From the NCBI GenBank assembly GCA_946478235.1, contig CAMLBF010000001.1, forward strand, positions 248,001-312,000: a stretch of DNA of 64,000 nt, read 5' to 3'. Source of the stretch: an uncultured Bartonella sp. (GTDB lineage Bacteria; Pseudomonadota; Alphaproteobacteria; Rhizobiales; Rhizobiaceae). Of the stretch, positions 47,941-56,845 are shown piece by piece. Below the pieces are notes generated by a model, which made no database searches, was not told the origin of the DNA, and saw nothing but the letters and a program-made list of their open reading frames with translations. The position numbers and the translations under genes were made by a program. Positions within the stretch are counted from its first letter, which is position 1; the number at the start of each line of letters is the position of its first letter.

Positions 47941-48894
47941 GTGAAGTTAAAGAAATATATTTGGCCGCTTATCGGCATCATCGCAATGGTGGTATCCATC
48001 TATATTCTCTATCATAAACTATCTGCTATATCATTTCATGACATTGTCGGACGGTTAGAAGCGTTAAGTTTACACCATTGGGTTCTTGCGAGCTTTTTCT
48101 CGTTGCTTGCCTATGCAGCATTGGCTGGATACGACCGTATAGCCTTGCAACATTTAGGCAAAAAGATATCTTTGCTCTATATCGCAATATGTTCTTTTAC
48201 CACCTATGCCCTTTCACACAACATTGGTGCATCGGTTTTTTCTGGCGCTGTTGTGCGCTATCGCGCATATACCAAAAAAGGCCTCACAGGCGTAGAAATA
48301 GCAATACTCGTTGGATTTTGCTCATTCACTTTTGCCCTAGGGACAATATTGCTTTCCGGCTTTGTATTGGTTGTTCGCCCCGACATTATCACATTGGTTC
48401 ATGCTGATATGCCACGCTGGTTAGCTATCACTATTGGCGCTTGTATGTTGGGCTTTGTCTTGCTTTATATGATCGGCAGCTTGTTGCAACTAAAGCCTCT
48501 TAAAATTGGCAAATCGTTCCAGATCTCCTACCCTAAATTCAAAATTGTTATCCAACAATTGATCATAGGTCCACTCGAGCTTATTGGTGCTGCTGGAATT
48601 ATCTATGCTACATTGCCAGACGCTGGTAATCCGGGTTTTATCGCCGTACTCGGTGTCTTTTTAGCATCATTTACAGCAACACTTTTATCCAATGCTCCTG
48701 CTGGTGGTGTTGGTGTATTGGAAGCGCTGTTTATGGCTGGTATGCCCAATATGAACCCTGCTGATGTTATATCAGCACTTATCGTATTCCGTATGCTTTA
48801 TCTCATTATCCCTTTGATTATTTCATTGTTCTTTGTTGCAATGTTTGAAATCAACCAATATCGCCAACGTAATACAAATCCGCAAAGTAACTGA
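47941..48894 (+). CDS. YbhN/UPF0104-family integral membrane protein (MprF flippase-domain-like)
   Basis: A 317-residue inner-membrane protein with about eight helices. The family resembles the flippase half of lysylphosphatidylglycerol synthases. Visible blocks are FTTYALSHNIGASVFSGAVV with RYRAYTKKGLT, and the late motif LLSNAPAGGVGVLEALFMAG. The start is a GTG at 47941 with only a weak AAAGAG upstream; ATG at 47986 is the next in-frame choice but would cut the first helix. The substrate is unknown. It converges on the folB-like gene with 58 bases between. Confidence 0.85.
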   Translation: MKLKKYIWPLIGIIAMVVSIYILYHKLSAISFHDIVGRLEALSLHHWVLASFFSLLAYAALAGYDRIALQHLGKKISLLYIAICSFTTYALSHNIGASVFSGAVVRYRAYTKKGLTGVEIAILVGFCSFTFALGTILLSGFVLVVRPDIITLVHADMPRWLAITIGACMLGFVLLYMIGSLLQLKPLKIGKSFQISYPKFKIVIQQLIIGPLELIGAAGIIYATLPDAGNPGFIAVLGVFLASFTATLLSNAPAGGVGVLEALFMAGMPNMNPADVISALIVFRMLYLIIPLIISLFFVAMFEINQYRQRNTNPQSN

Positions 48895-48952
48895 CGATCA
48901 CAGGATTTAAATATTTTATCGCTAGGTTTTCTGAGATAGAACGCTATTGGGG

Positions 48953-49963
48953 TTATTTCATACGTTCTATTTCAATACCAACAGCGGCAGGTCCCAGCTC
49001 AAGCTTGTCAACTCGGACAACAACTTTTTTGACCCGTGGATAGGATAAAATAAATGCGGCGACGCGCTCGGCGAGCGTTTCCACCAATTCGACATGCCCT
49101 AACGCAACCAGATTACGTATTCCATCAAGAATTAGGTCATAGGAAAAGATGTGCCGCATATCTTCCGGATTTGCTGATGTTCGTGCCACAAACGCCGAAA
49201 TATTAAACCGTACTTTTTGTTTTTTTCCGAATTCATGCTTATACGCACCAATTTCCATCGGTAAAACAAAATCTTCGATAATAATTCTGTCTGTGCCGAG
49301 TTCGTTGAACTCTGATGTTGCATCGTTTTGGTCATCAATTGGCAGCAATGCACGTATCAATGATGTGGTTTTCTCATCTCCAAACTGTCCTGTCTGAATA
49401 GGTCTTTTAACTGTTAAACCTATCCAGTTCGGCAAATATGGCAAAAGTCTTGGTATATCTGGTGCTTCTAATGCCCCTAAGACTCCGGTGGAAAATCCTG
49501 CTTGATGACATTTCAATAAAAATTGGCCAATTTCTGCCACACCAAATTGCCGAAGCAGATTTTGATGGGAATCCTGACCTCTAAGAATCGCACCGTGAAT
49601 TCCTAAAGCTTTCAAAATCGGAATAGCAGATAAAACCGTCTCATTTGTCGTTTCAAAAATGGTAATGAGACGACATTTTCCTTGCTTTGACGAAATTACC
49701 TTCACAATTTCCGGCAAATTTTCAATCGACGATGGCAATACAAAAGTATTAACGCCCATAGCCGCAATTGCTGTTTCTTCATAAGTTACCGCCTTATCAA
49801 GACAAAGCCATATATCAGGGCAAAAATCTTTAATCTCGGTTATTGCGCTATGGTATTGTTTGGCTTGGCTTAGATTACCGGATAATAGCACAATTTCAGC
49901 ACGTGCATGATAAGCGACCTCGATATCATCCACATTGTTGATCTCAACCAATAATTTAGACAT
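48953..49963 (-). CDS. Dihydroneopterin aldolase (FolB) fused to an N-terminal barrel-like domain resembling MfnB/DUF556
   Basis: A 336-residue two-domain protein. Residues 225-336 are a full FolB domain of folate synthesis: IEDFVLPMEIGAYKHEFGKK with Glu244, FSYD with Tyr275, HVELVETLAERVAAFIL, and Lys320 in VVRVDKLELG, where the catalytic Lys lies in known FolB. Residues 1-215 look like a TIM-barrel domain; ILRGQDS and GVLGALEAPDIPRLLPYLPN recall (5-formylfuran-3-yl)methyl phosphate synthase, but the DVKNPxEGSLGA lysine motif is absent at residues 24-35. The N-terminal activity is therefore doubtful. Usual FolB length is about 120 residues. The next gene upstream (49989-50561) is 25 bases away and may share its transcript. 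Confidence 0.75.
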   Translation of the reverse strand: MSKLLVEINNVDDIEVAYHARAEIVLLSGNLSQAKQYHSAITEIKDFCPDIWLCLDKAVTYEETAIAAMGVNTFVLPSSIENLPEIVKVISSKQGKCRLITIFETTNETVLSAIPILKALGIHGAILRGQDSHQNLLRQFGVAEIGQFLLKCHQAGFSTGVLGALEAPDIPRLLPYLPNWIGLTVKRPIQTGQFGDEKTTSLIRALLPIDDQNDATSEFNELGTDRIIIEDFVLPMEIGAYKHEFGKKQKVRFNISAFVARTSANPEDMRHIFSYDLILDGIRNLVALGHVELVETLAERVAAFILSYPRVKKVVVRVDKLELGPAAVGIEIERMK

Positions 49964-49988
49964 TAAACAATCCAGCCCAGATTAGTTT

Positions 49989-50561
49989 CTAATGCTTTGC
50001 ACGGATGATCTTTAATCCAGTATCGAGTTTTAAAAGCTCGTCCAAAACAGATTTGGCACTCGTTTCTATCAACGCATTTGGCTTAAAATTCCCACTCTCA
50101 TCAACATATTGATTACATTGCGGAATAGGTATTGTTTCCAATATAGGCACCATCTTGACGGCATTTACCATCAACCGAGCGGTTTCTGCAGCACGTATAC
50201 CGCCTGATATTCCGCCATAACTTAAGAATGATACCGCTTTATAATTCCATTCTTTACTCAAATACGTCACGGCATTGACAAATGACGATGGTGGCAAATG
50301 GTCATATTCAGGAATGACAAAAATATAAACGTCACCACGTTCTATAAGCTTGCTCCAAGATTTGGTATGTTCATACTCATACTGATGCAATCTCGGATGT
50401 CTGGGTTCATCAAATAATGGTAGCTCAATTTTTGCCAAATCAACAAGTTCTACCTCGAACATACCGGCATTTTGTGCGAAATTATAAAGCCAGTCACCCA
50501 ACTTGTCCCCGAAACGTCCTTCACGTGTTGACGTTACAATAATTTGCAAACGTGGTTTCAT
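49989..50561 (-). CDS. NADPH-dependent FMN reductase-like flavoprotein
   Basis: Flavodoxin-like oxidoreductase of 190 residues. The FMN phosphate loop is near the N-terminus (IIVTSTREGRFGDKLGDWL), and FVIPEYDHLPPSSFVNAVTY corresponds to the PEYNxSxPxxLKNAIDY motif, slightly degenerate. SFLSYGGISGGIRAAE is the third conserved block. The physiological substrate (quinone, azo compound, chromate or flavin) cannot be told. It lies upstream of, and on the same strand as, the FolB fusion gene. Confidence 0.88.
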   Translation of the reverse strand: MKPRLQIIVTSTREGRFGDKLGDWLYNFAQNAGMFEVELVDLAKIELPLFDEPRHPRLHQYEYEHTKSWSKLIERGDVYIFVIPEYDHLPPSSFVNAVTYLSKEWNYKAVSFLSYGGISGGIRAAETARLMVNAVKMVPILETIPIPQCNQYVDESGNFKPNALIETSAKSVLDELLKLDTGLKIIRAKH

Positions 50562-50657
50562 GGCTATCTTTCCTAAATTCCTATCAACGATTAGGCGACG
50601 TATTAGAGCGAACTAACCCCTTATCCAGACCAACTTTTATGACCGTGGTGGCTTATT

Positions 50658-52217
50658 TTAGCTCTTTTCTGTTACCGGTGTAATTAAAACTTTAGAAATA
50701 TTGCGCCTGTCCATTTCCACAACTTTGAAGTTTAATCCATCAACGACAAAACTTTCACCAGATGTAGGTAGATGACCAAAATGCCAAAGCATAAACCCTG
50801 CAAGCGTAGAGTAGCGATCATTTTCATCAACCAGATCTTTTTCAAGATATCCGCTAAGACGACGAATATCGGCATAGCCTTCAACCATTAGGCTGCCGTC
50901 TTCGAGTTGTTCGGCAATAACTGGTTCGTCATCATCATCAGGAAAATCACCTGCGATGGCTTCCAATATATCTGTTGGCGTGGCAACCCCTTCAAAGGAT
51001 CCATGTTCATCGACGATAATTGCCAATTGGACAGGCGAGTGACGGAATTTTTCCATCAGGCGCAACACGCTGGTGTTTTCATGAACAACCAATGGCTGAC
51101 GCATTGCCTTTTGCCAATCTATTTTTTTGCCTTCAGCCAAATCAAGAAGAAGATCTTTTGTTAGCGCTACACCAACAAATTCATCAACTTTATCGCGGGC
51201 AAGCACCAAGCGGCTATGTTTAAATTGTTCCAGCTCCTCGCGCATTTGCTTTTCATCTGTGTCGAGATCAAGCCACTCGATTTCATTGCGCGGTGACATG
51301 ATGGAACGAACCGACCTATCAGCTAGATCCAGCACACCGCGGATCATTTCTTTTTCTTCTGGCCTAAAAATTTCAGACGCGGCAGCTTGTTCAGCAATAA
51401 TATCTGCTGTTTCGCCTAAACTTCCTTCGCTCCTAGCACCACCTAAAAGCCTTAGCACTGCACCTGCGGTTCTTTCACGCAGATCATTGGTGGTAATAAG
51501 TTTTTCCCGATTATGCCGTCCAATCTGATTGAATGCTTCAATAAGAATTGAAAAGCCAATTGCCGCATAGAGATAGCCTTTAGGAATGTGAAAACCAAAA
51601 CCTTCAACAATAAGGCTAAAGCCTATCATCATTAAAAAGCCAAGGCATAATATCACAACAGTTGGGTGCCGATTGACAAAAACCATGAGAGGTCCAGACC
51701 CCCACATCATAATGCCCATAGCAACGATAACGGCAATGTACATAACTGGCATTTGATCTTTTGGAATCATACCTGTTGCAGTGATAATGCTATCGAGTGA
51801 AAAGACGGCATCAAGCACAACAATCTGAACAATAACCTGCCAGAACACCGCATGAACCATTGTGGTTGCTTTTTCTTCCACGTCCCCTTCCAAGCGCTCA
51901 TGAAGTTCCAAAGTCCCCTTGGCAAGCAGGAAAGCACCACCAATAACCAGAATGATACTGTGCCAGCTGAAATCAAACATACCGATAGAAAATATCGGTT
52001 TATCCAATGTCATCACCCAACCAACTATGGAGAGTAAGAAAAGCCGCATTAAAAGAGCGAAGCTCAAGCCTGTTAGCCGAGCGCGATTTCTAACCTGGGC
52101 AGGAAGTTTTGTCGCCAGAATAGCGATAAAAACAAGGTTATCGATACCCAACACTATTTCAAGAAAAATAAGTGTTATGAGACCTAACCAAGCGTGCGGA
52201 TCAGCAATCCATTCCAT
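50658..52217 (-). CDS. TerC-family membrane protein with CBS pair and CorC/HlyC domain
   Basis: A 519-residue inner-membrane protein of the YoaE/YegH layout. Residues 1-230 are TerC, with the signature LGIDNLVFIAILATKLP and DAVFSLDSIITATGM whose acidic residues are thought to bind metal (Mn). Two CBS modules follow (RSIMSPRNEIEWLDLD onward, about 300-415) and a CorC_HlyC domain at the end (DGSLMVEGYADIRRLSGYL, SFVVDGLNFKVVEMDRRNIS). The likely role is metal efflux or metallation of exported proteins, possibly sensing nucleotides through CBS. Single gene. Confidence 0.92.
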   Translation of the reverse strand: MEWIADPHAWLGLITLIFLEIVLGIDNLVFIAILATKLPAQVRNRARLTGLSFALLMRLFLLSIVGWVMTLDKPIFSIGMFDFSWHSIILVIGGAFLLAKGTLELHERLEGDVEEKATTMVHAVFWQVIVQIVVLDAVFSLDSIITATGMIPKDQMPVMYIAVIVAMGIMMWGSGPLMVFVNRHPTVVILCLGFLMMIGFSLIVEGFGFHIPKGYLYAAIGFSILIEAFNQIGRHNREKLITTNDLRERTAGAVLRLLGGARSEGSLGETADIIAEQAAASEIFRPEEKEMIRGVLDLADRSVRSIMSPRNEIEWLDLDTDEKQMREELEQFKHSRLVLARDKVDEFVGVALTKDLLLDLAEGKKIDWQKAMRQPLVVHENTSVLRLMEKFRHSPVQLAIIVDEHGSFEGVATPTDILEAIAGDFPDDDDEPVIAEQLEDGSLMVEGYADIRRLSGYLEKDLVDENDRYSTLAGFMLWHFGHLPTSGESFVVDGLNFKVVEMDRRNISKVLITPVTEKS

Positions 52218-52633
52218 AATGCATCAGTTCCTAGAACAAAAATCAAAAGCAGAATAATTTGAAGAAGAGAGACATCATGGCGAATTATTCTCTATCCACC
52301 ATAACAATAGCCAGCGCAGGCCATACTGCCCACGATCTAATGGCAGCACCTGTCTTTATAACAAAAGCGTTATAGAAAAAATAAAAGACACTGAATCTCG
52401 AAAGCGGCCCAAACCGCTCGATACTACTATACGGGTCTTCAGAATATCGGTCGGGCATTACGCTCGATCATCCTCTCTCTTACAGCACTTATACATGTTG
52501 GCTGTGTTAATAAGGACAGTATAATGGAACTTTTTACCAAGAATATCAAGCACCATCATACATATCAATGGTATTGAAACTATGGAGAGACATTTCAATA
52601 TAAAAATACAATGTAAAAAATTAAAATTGGCTA
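52218..52633. other. Gap between the terC-like gene and tRNA-Lys
   Basis: About 415 bases; no reliable gene. The minus frame at 52458-52646 encodes a 62-residue hydrophobic peptide without family pattern and overlaps the tRNA promoter, so it is not called. Confidence 0.5.
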
Positions 52634-52662
52634 TGGACATCAACACTATTGAACGCTATAGA
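52634..52662 (+). promoter_or_regulatory. Promoter of tRNA-Lys
   Basis: TGGACA (52634-52639) and TATAGA (52657-52662) with a 17-base spacer, 31 bases before the tRNA 5' end. Confidence 0.6.
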
Positions 52663-52692
52663 ATGCCACAGTAGTGATTTACTGCTTAGGTC

Positions 52693-52768
<76 letters not shown>

Positions 52769-53123
52769 CTTAGATCATTGTTTTCCTTATATAATTTCAA
52801 TCACGATCCCAAAACAAACAATAAAGTTTGACACTATTAAACCGAGTTTGACAATTTTTAAAACTTGGCCTAGCAGTTTGAACGACCGTTTTCCTAGTGA
52901 AACACGCTGTTTGCTTATCACCCCCATGTCGCATGACAGCCGCGTTAGTCACTTCTCTGTAATTTTCAAACAGCCATGGCAAACCACCACCGCGATCAAC
53001 TTTTTTCCTATTAAGCTTACGGGAATCAGTAATGGTCTGTGTTATTTGAGACGATCAGACACGATATTTGAGACAAAAAAATTGTTTTTATGGGAAAAAT
53101 TGCCACAAGTGAAAAAAATGACA
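52769..53123. other. Gap between tRNA-Lys and the orphan cassette
   Basis: About 355 bases. No complete gene; a 61-codon minus frame at 52797-52982 has no start signal and no recognised family. No second copy of the tRNA-Lys 3' end was found that would mark an attachment-site pair. Confidence 0.45.
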
Positions 53124-53194
53124 GTTCCCACCAACAAAAATATAATAAAAACAATGTATTATAAAAAACACTGAATAATCTATATGGTGGGAAC
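53113..53194 (-). terminator. Long-loop inverted repeat downstream of the orphan cassette
   Basis: GTTCCCACCA (53124-53133) and TGGTGGGAAC (53185-53194) are exact 10-base inverted copies separated by 51 AT-rich bases that can themselves partly pair (ATAATA/TATTAT). On the minus strand a run of seven T follows a few bases later. It begins ten bases after the stop at 53204, so a terminator is likely, though the geometry is unusual. Confidence 0.5.
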
Positions 53195-53203
53195 GTGTAA
53201 AAA

Positions 53204-53605
53204 TTAGTGTTCTGCGTTCCAGATTACTTCAACGGCGTCGATGTTAGGTTCGCCACTTTCTGTTTTGTTAGCTATTCCTTTAATGGTTGCGGAACAAATC
53301 TCTTCTTCAGTTCCCATGATACTTCCGCATTTTTTCATGCCATAAGATAATTGTTTCTTAGGTGTTTTGGTCAGGCTTACGCTTATGGTTGCAGACGATT
53401 CTGTTTTTTTGGGTAAGGAACAAATAAAAAAGTCTGGAACAACTCCATAAGCGACACAGTCATTTAATTGAACCATTTGTCCTTGAAGATCTTCATATTC
53501 TGTTAAAAAATCAATTGCATCTATATTCTTTATTTGTTCTGCATTTGCTATTACTGGAAATAATAGAGCCGTTGCTAGTATAATTTTATAGAACGGTTTT
53601 AACAT
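53204..53605 (-). CDS. Secreted four-cysteine protein of unknown function
   Basis: A 133-residue protein with signal peptide (1-22, MLKPFYKIILATALLFPVIANA). The mature part has four cysteines (NDCVAYG, FFICSLP, KKCGSIM, EEICSAT), suiting two disulfides in the periplasm or outside. AGGAGG lies seven bases before the ATG, the strongest ribosome binding site in this stretch, so it is very likely translated. Its start overlaps the end of the 105-residue gene by 20 bases. No family was recognised. AT-rich and isolated next to a tRNA, which suggests acquisition. Confidence 0.7.
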   Translation of the reverse strand: MLKPFYKIILATALLFPVIANAEQIKNIDAIDFLTEYEDLQGQMVQLNDCVAYGVVPDFFICSLPKKTESSATISVSLTKTPKKQLSYGMKKCGSIMGTEEEICSATIKGIANKTESGEPNIDAVEVIWNAEH

Positions 53606-53903
53606 TTCGTATCCTCCTATATTTCTTTAATTTTAAATTATTTTTATCGCTAATATTAAAAGTGATTATATCATTATCTATAGATATCTGAATAATTGTA
53701 TGTGATTTATCAGCGACATTTTCAGCTGCATTATCGCTTTTTCTTTCACCTAAGATATTATATGCAATAATGATTAAATGTGCTTTTGCATCGAGATTGA
53801 TTGTTTTTTTTGATCTATTTACCCCTTCTTCAATTGCACTGATAGCCACACGTAGCTGTTCTGGGTTAATTAGCACACTTGTTGTTTCATCATATAACGA
53901 CAT
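53586..53903 (-). CDS. Small cytoplasmic protein of unknown function
   Basis: A 105-residue protein without signal or membrane helix. The N-terminal half is helical (LRVAISAIEEGVNRSKKTIN, AKAHLIIIAYNILGE) and the C-terminal half beta-like and very basic at the end (KLKKYRRIRNVKTVL). AAAGG precedes the ATG by six bases. It overlaps the following secreted-protein gene by 20 bases, so the two are coupled. No homologue recalled. Its neighbour upstream is a broken XRE regulator. Confidence 0.6.
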   Translation of the reverse strand: MSLYDETTSVLINPEQLRVAISAIEEGVNRSKKTINLDAKAHLIIIAYNILGERKSDNAAENVADKSHTIIQISIDNDIITFNISDKNNLKLKKYRRIRNVKTVL

Positions 53904-53942
53904 ATTACCTTTGCCGGTTACCAGACAATTAATATTTATTCC

Positions 53943-54044
53943 TTACAATTTTTGAGACAGGACAAGTGTGTTCGCATCTGGCGCAGAAACACCACGCTCA
54001 TAATTACCCAGTGTTTTTGAAGTTATTCCCAAAATTGGGAAAAC
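53943..54044 (-). pseudogene. Remnant of an XRE-family helix-turn-helix regulator
   Basis: A 33-codon frame, opened by a TGA on its 5' side (54045-54047) and closed by TAA, encodes ILGITSKTLGNYERGVSAPD followed by ANTLVLSQKL. The stretch SKTLGNYERGxSxPDxxTL is the recognition helix and following turn of phage-repressor-type XRE domains. The first helices and the rest of the protein are missing, so the gene is truncated at both ends. It points to a decayed phage or mobile-element regulator beside tRNA-Lys. Confidence 0.7.
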
Positions 54045-54047
54045 TCA

Positions 54048-54543
54048 TCAAATCAAAGCCTCCTAAAATGAAAGCTTTAGAAAGAAGAGCTAAAAACTCA
54101 ACGCAATGTCAGCTTATCCCGAATCGCATAGATTAATGCTGTCAGCACAGATTTTTTGTGACTTTTCCTAGTGCGAAACCGATAACTTGTTATCCCTTCA
54201 TAACAAGCAATTTTTCCGTGATCATATGAATAATGGATGTATATAAGTTTACATAAAATAGGTTGTTAGTGTTTATCACTACCATGCTTCAATAACGGAT
54301 ACAGCCCAATATAAGCTTAAGGATTGTGTATTAATCCCGACAAAGAGTCACTCAAAAAACACGATTCTTGATAAGACTGTAACCGATTGATGCCGAGAAG
54401 AAAAATTTACAGATTTTCTATGAGGATCATGGATAACCTTATCAACGACACCATTATGCATAATGTTTAACAAAACAAGCATTTGAAAATGCGCGTGTTA
54501 AATCGTTAGAAAAATCACATTAGTCCGATTAAAAACAAAATTA
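54048..54543. other. Gap between the XRE remnant and the LysR gene
   Basis: About 500 AT-rich bases; no gene, RNA or repeat recognised. It could hold further decayed DNA of the same element as the XRE fragment. Confidence 0.45.
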
Positions 54544-55407
54544 TCAGTATCCAGTTACGCTCTCGACCAATGCTTTTATGCTATCAATAAACTGTAATTT
54601 TTCTGTTTTATAATACAAAACATATTCAATATCGGACAATTTAGGAAGATTAAAAAATTCTGTATAATCAATCAAATTACTTGTCATCGATGACTTATTT
54701 AAACACCCTATCCCCAATTGAGCCTCTATGGCTGATTGCATTCCCATGACACTGGAAGCATGATGCAATAAGTTAAATTCTATTCTGTTATTTTCTAATT
54801 TTTCTATAGCCAATTTTTGTATTAAGCACCCTTTTGGCAAGGTTATAACGGGTAAGCCCTTGTACCCCGTCATGCTAAAGTCTTTAGCACCTGCCCAGCA
54901 AAGTGGCTCCCGACCGACTATTAAACAATTATCAGCAACAGGTAATTGTTGCCCATTCAAATTCGCAAATAACGCAACGTCACATTGATGAAGGCTAAGC
55001 TCGCGCATAATCTTTGAGCTGCTTTGGATTGAAACATTAAATCGAATATTTTGATATTGATCACGTATTCCTTTCAGAATTGGCGCTATTTTATTTGGCA
55101 TAAAATAGTCCGTAATCGACAACGTTAATTCGTATATTTTTTCGCGTCTTCTTATATCTGCTATAATTTCGGTATTCATAGACAATATGTTTTTAGCATA
55201 TTGATACAGCTTTTTGCCCGTGACTGTCGGTTTTGCTCCATGTCTACCACGCGATAATAATTGCGCCCCACAAAACAATTCAAGCTTTTGAATTTGTTCG
55301 CTAATAGCCGATTGAGACTTGAATAGTATCGTTGACGCTTTGGTATAGCTGCCAGTGTCTGTCACGATAACAAAGGTGTGAAGAATTTCCAGATCAAGAA
55401 TATCCAT
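54544..55407 (-). CDS. LysR-family transcriptional regulator
   Basis: DNA-binding regulator of 287 residues. The winged helix-turn-helix is at residues 1-65 (LEILHTFVIVTDTGSYTKAS, FKSQSAISEQIQKLELFCG, TVTGKKLYQYAKNIL); the effector-binding part follows from about 90. It is divergent from the MFS transporter gene at 55547 across 139 bases, the usual layout for a LysR protein that controls its neighbour. The effector is unknown. The gene is more AT-rich than the core genes around it, which may indicate transfer. Confidence 0.93.
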   Translation of the reverse strand: MDILDLEILHTFVIVTDTGSYTKASTILFKSQSAISEQIQKLELFCGAQLLSRGRHGAKPTVTGKKLYQYAKNILSMNTEIIADIRRREKIYELTLSITDYFMPNKIAPILKGIRDQYQNIRFNVSIQSSSKIMRELSLHQCDVALFANLNGQQLPVADNCLIVGREPLCWAGAKDFSMTGYKGLPVITLPKGCLIQKLAIEKLENNRIEFNLLHHASSVMGMQSAIEAQLGIGCLNKSSMTSNLIDYTEFFNLPKLSDIEYVLYYKTEKLQFIDSIKALVESVTGY

Positions 55408-55546
55408 GAGTTCAGCAACACCTATCCGATTGAAATCATATATGTTTTCTTTATATCGGTTTTTCCGTTGAAAATCAATTTATAATTCCAGTTTTACAGA
55501 TATATAAAAATCCAGTTACTGCACTTCCATAACTGGGAGTTCACCA

Positions 55547-56845
55547 ATGTCTTCAAAATCAGATAGAATATCAAATTCGGATAAAAGGGCGCTAGGCAAT
55601 AGCAATAAGTGGAAGGTTCTGTTCACAGGTGCCCTTGCCAACACATGCTTTACTTTTGTTATTGGCGGTGTTCCTGCCGCTTCAATCATTCTTCGTGATG
55701 ATTATAATATTCAAACAGCAATGCTAGGATTGCTGATGGGAATTGTTGGTTTCGGCATAGCTATCAGTGAAATACCTTGGGGAATTGCAACGGACCGCTT
55801 CGGTGATAGACCAATTTTAATTATTGGCCTATCCACAACAGCGATTGCATTATTCGTGCTTGCATTTTTCACACAAGCTTCCTCCAACAGTTCAACAAGT
55901 GTTGTTTTATGTGTCGGCTTGCTTGCAGTCGGGCTCCTCGGAAGTAGTGTCAATGGTTCCAGTGGTAGAGCGATCATGCAATGGTTCAAACCAGAAGAAC
56001 GAGGTTTGGCCATGAGTATAAGACAAACCGCTGTTCCTCTTGGTTATGCATTAGGTGCAATATTATATCCCTACATTTCGCTTCATTTTGGGTTCTCTAC
56101 TGCATTGTTTATATCGGCTATCGTCTGCGCCCTAGCAACATTGTTCAGTTATCTCTGGATCGTTGATCCTGTTGATACAGGCGAAACAAATTCTGCCGAT
56201 ATATCAGATGCGGAAAAGCGACATGAGGATATACCAATAAAGCCTCTTAAATCATTCAGGGTTTGGCGTATTGTTGCGGCGGTGGGTATTTTATGCGCCC
56301 CACAATTCGCGCTAATGACATTCTCGATGCTTTTTTTGCATGACTTTGCTGGATTGGGTATTGGATTTATCAGTATTATATTATTTTTAATACAGATGAG
56401 CTCAATTCCAACGCGAATAGGTAGCGGTATTTACACAGACAAAAAAGGAAACCGAAAAGCTTTTCTTAAAGCTGTCACAGCACTATCATTCATTTTATTC
56501 GTTGCTTTAACAGTACTTACATATTTCTCATACCAGTTCGACGCTCATCATTTTGCTTACCTGCTTAGCTTTATTCTCCTTGCTTGTGGTGTTGTAGTTT
56601 CCGCATGGCATGGCGTGGGATATACTGAGATAGCAACAGCAGCAGGGCAAAACAGTGTTGCGACAGCGCTTGCTATGGCAAATGCAGTCGTGTTTTTTAT
56701 TCTATTTGCAACACCGACAGTGATACCATGGGTACTTAATCAATTTACTTGGGTTGGTGTATGGGTAGTTATGTCAGTCATTTGCGCCATAGCATATTTC
56801 TTATTTGAAAAACCAAATCCCGATATTACCGGAAATGGCGAATGA
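55547..56845 (+). CDS. Major facilitator superfamily transporter
   Basis: Inner-membrane secondary transporter of 432 residues with about 12 helices. Motif A between helices 2 and 3 is GIATDRFGDRPILIIG (GxxxDRxGxR type); the second-half copy is GSGIYTDKKGNRKAFLK. GRAIMQWFKPEERGLAMSIR with QTAVPLGYALG matches anion/sugar-acid type MFS carriers. The cytoplasmic N-terminus of 25 residues is hydrophilic. Regulation by the divergent LysR protein is inferred from position. Substrate unknown. Confidence 0.9.
   Translation: MSSKSDRISNSDKRALGNSNKWKVLFTGALANTCFTFVIGGVPAASIILRDDYNIQTAMLGLLMGIVGFGIAISEIPWGIATDRFGDRPILIIGLSTTAIALFVLAFFTQASSNSSTSVVLCVGLLAVGLLGSSVNGSSGRAIMQWFKPEERGLAMSIRQTAVPLGYALGAILYPYISLHFGFSTALFISAIVCALATLFSYLWIVDPVDTGETNSADISDAEKRHEDIPIKPLKSFRVWRIVAAVGILCAPQFALMTFSMLFLHDFAGLGIGFISIILFLIQMSSIPTRIGSGIYTDKKGNRKAFLKAVTALSFILFVALTVLTYFSYQFDAHHFAYLLSFILLACGVVVSAWHGVGYTEIATAAGQNSVATALAMANAVVFFILFATPTVIPWVLNQFTWVGVWVVMSVICAIAYFLFEKPNPDITGNGE

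Noticed and set aside
52458-52646. 62-codon hydrophobic frame before tRNA-Lys
   Set aside because: Hydrophobic but without a proper charged start or family pattern, and it overlaps the tRNA promoter.
52797-52982. 61-codon minus-strand frame after tRNA-Lys
   Set aside because: Considered as a remnant of a transposase or phage gene, but no motif could be recognised and no ribosome binding site is present.
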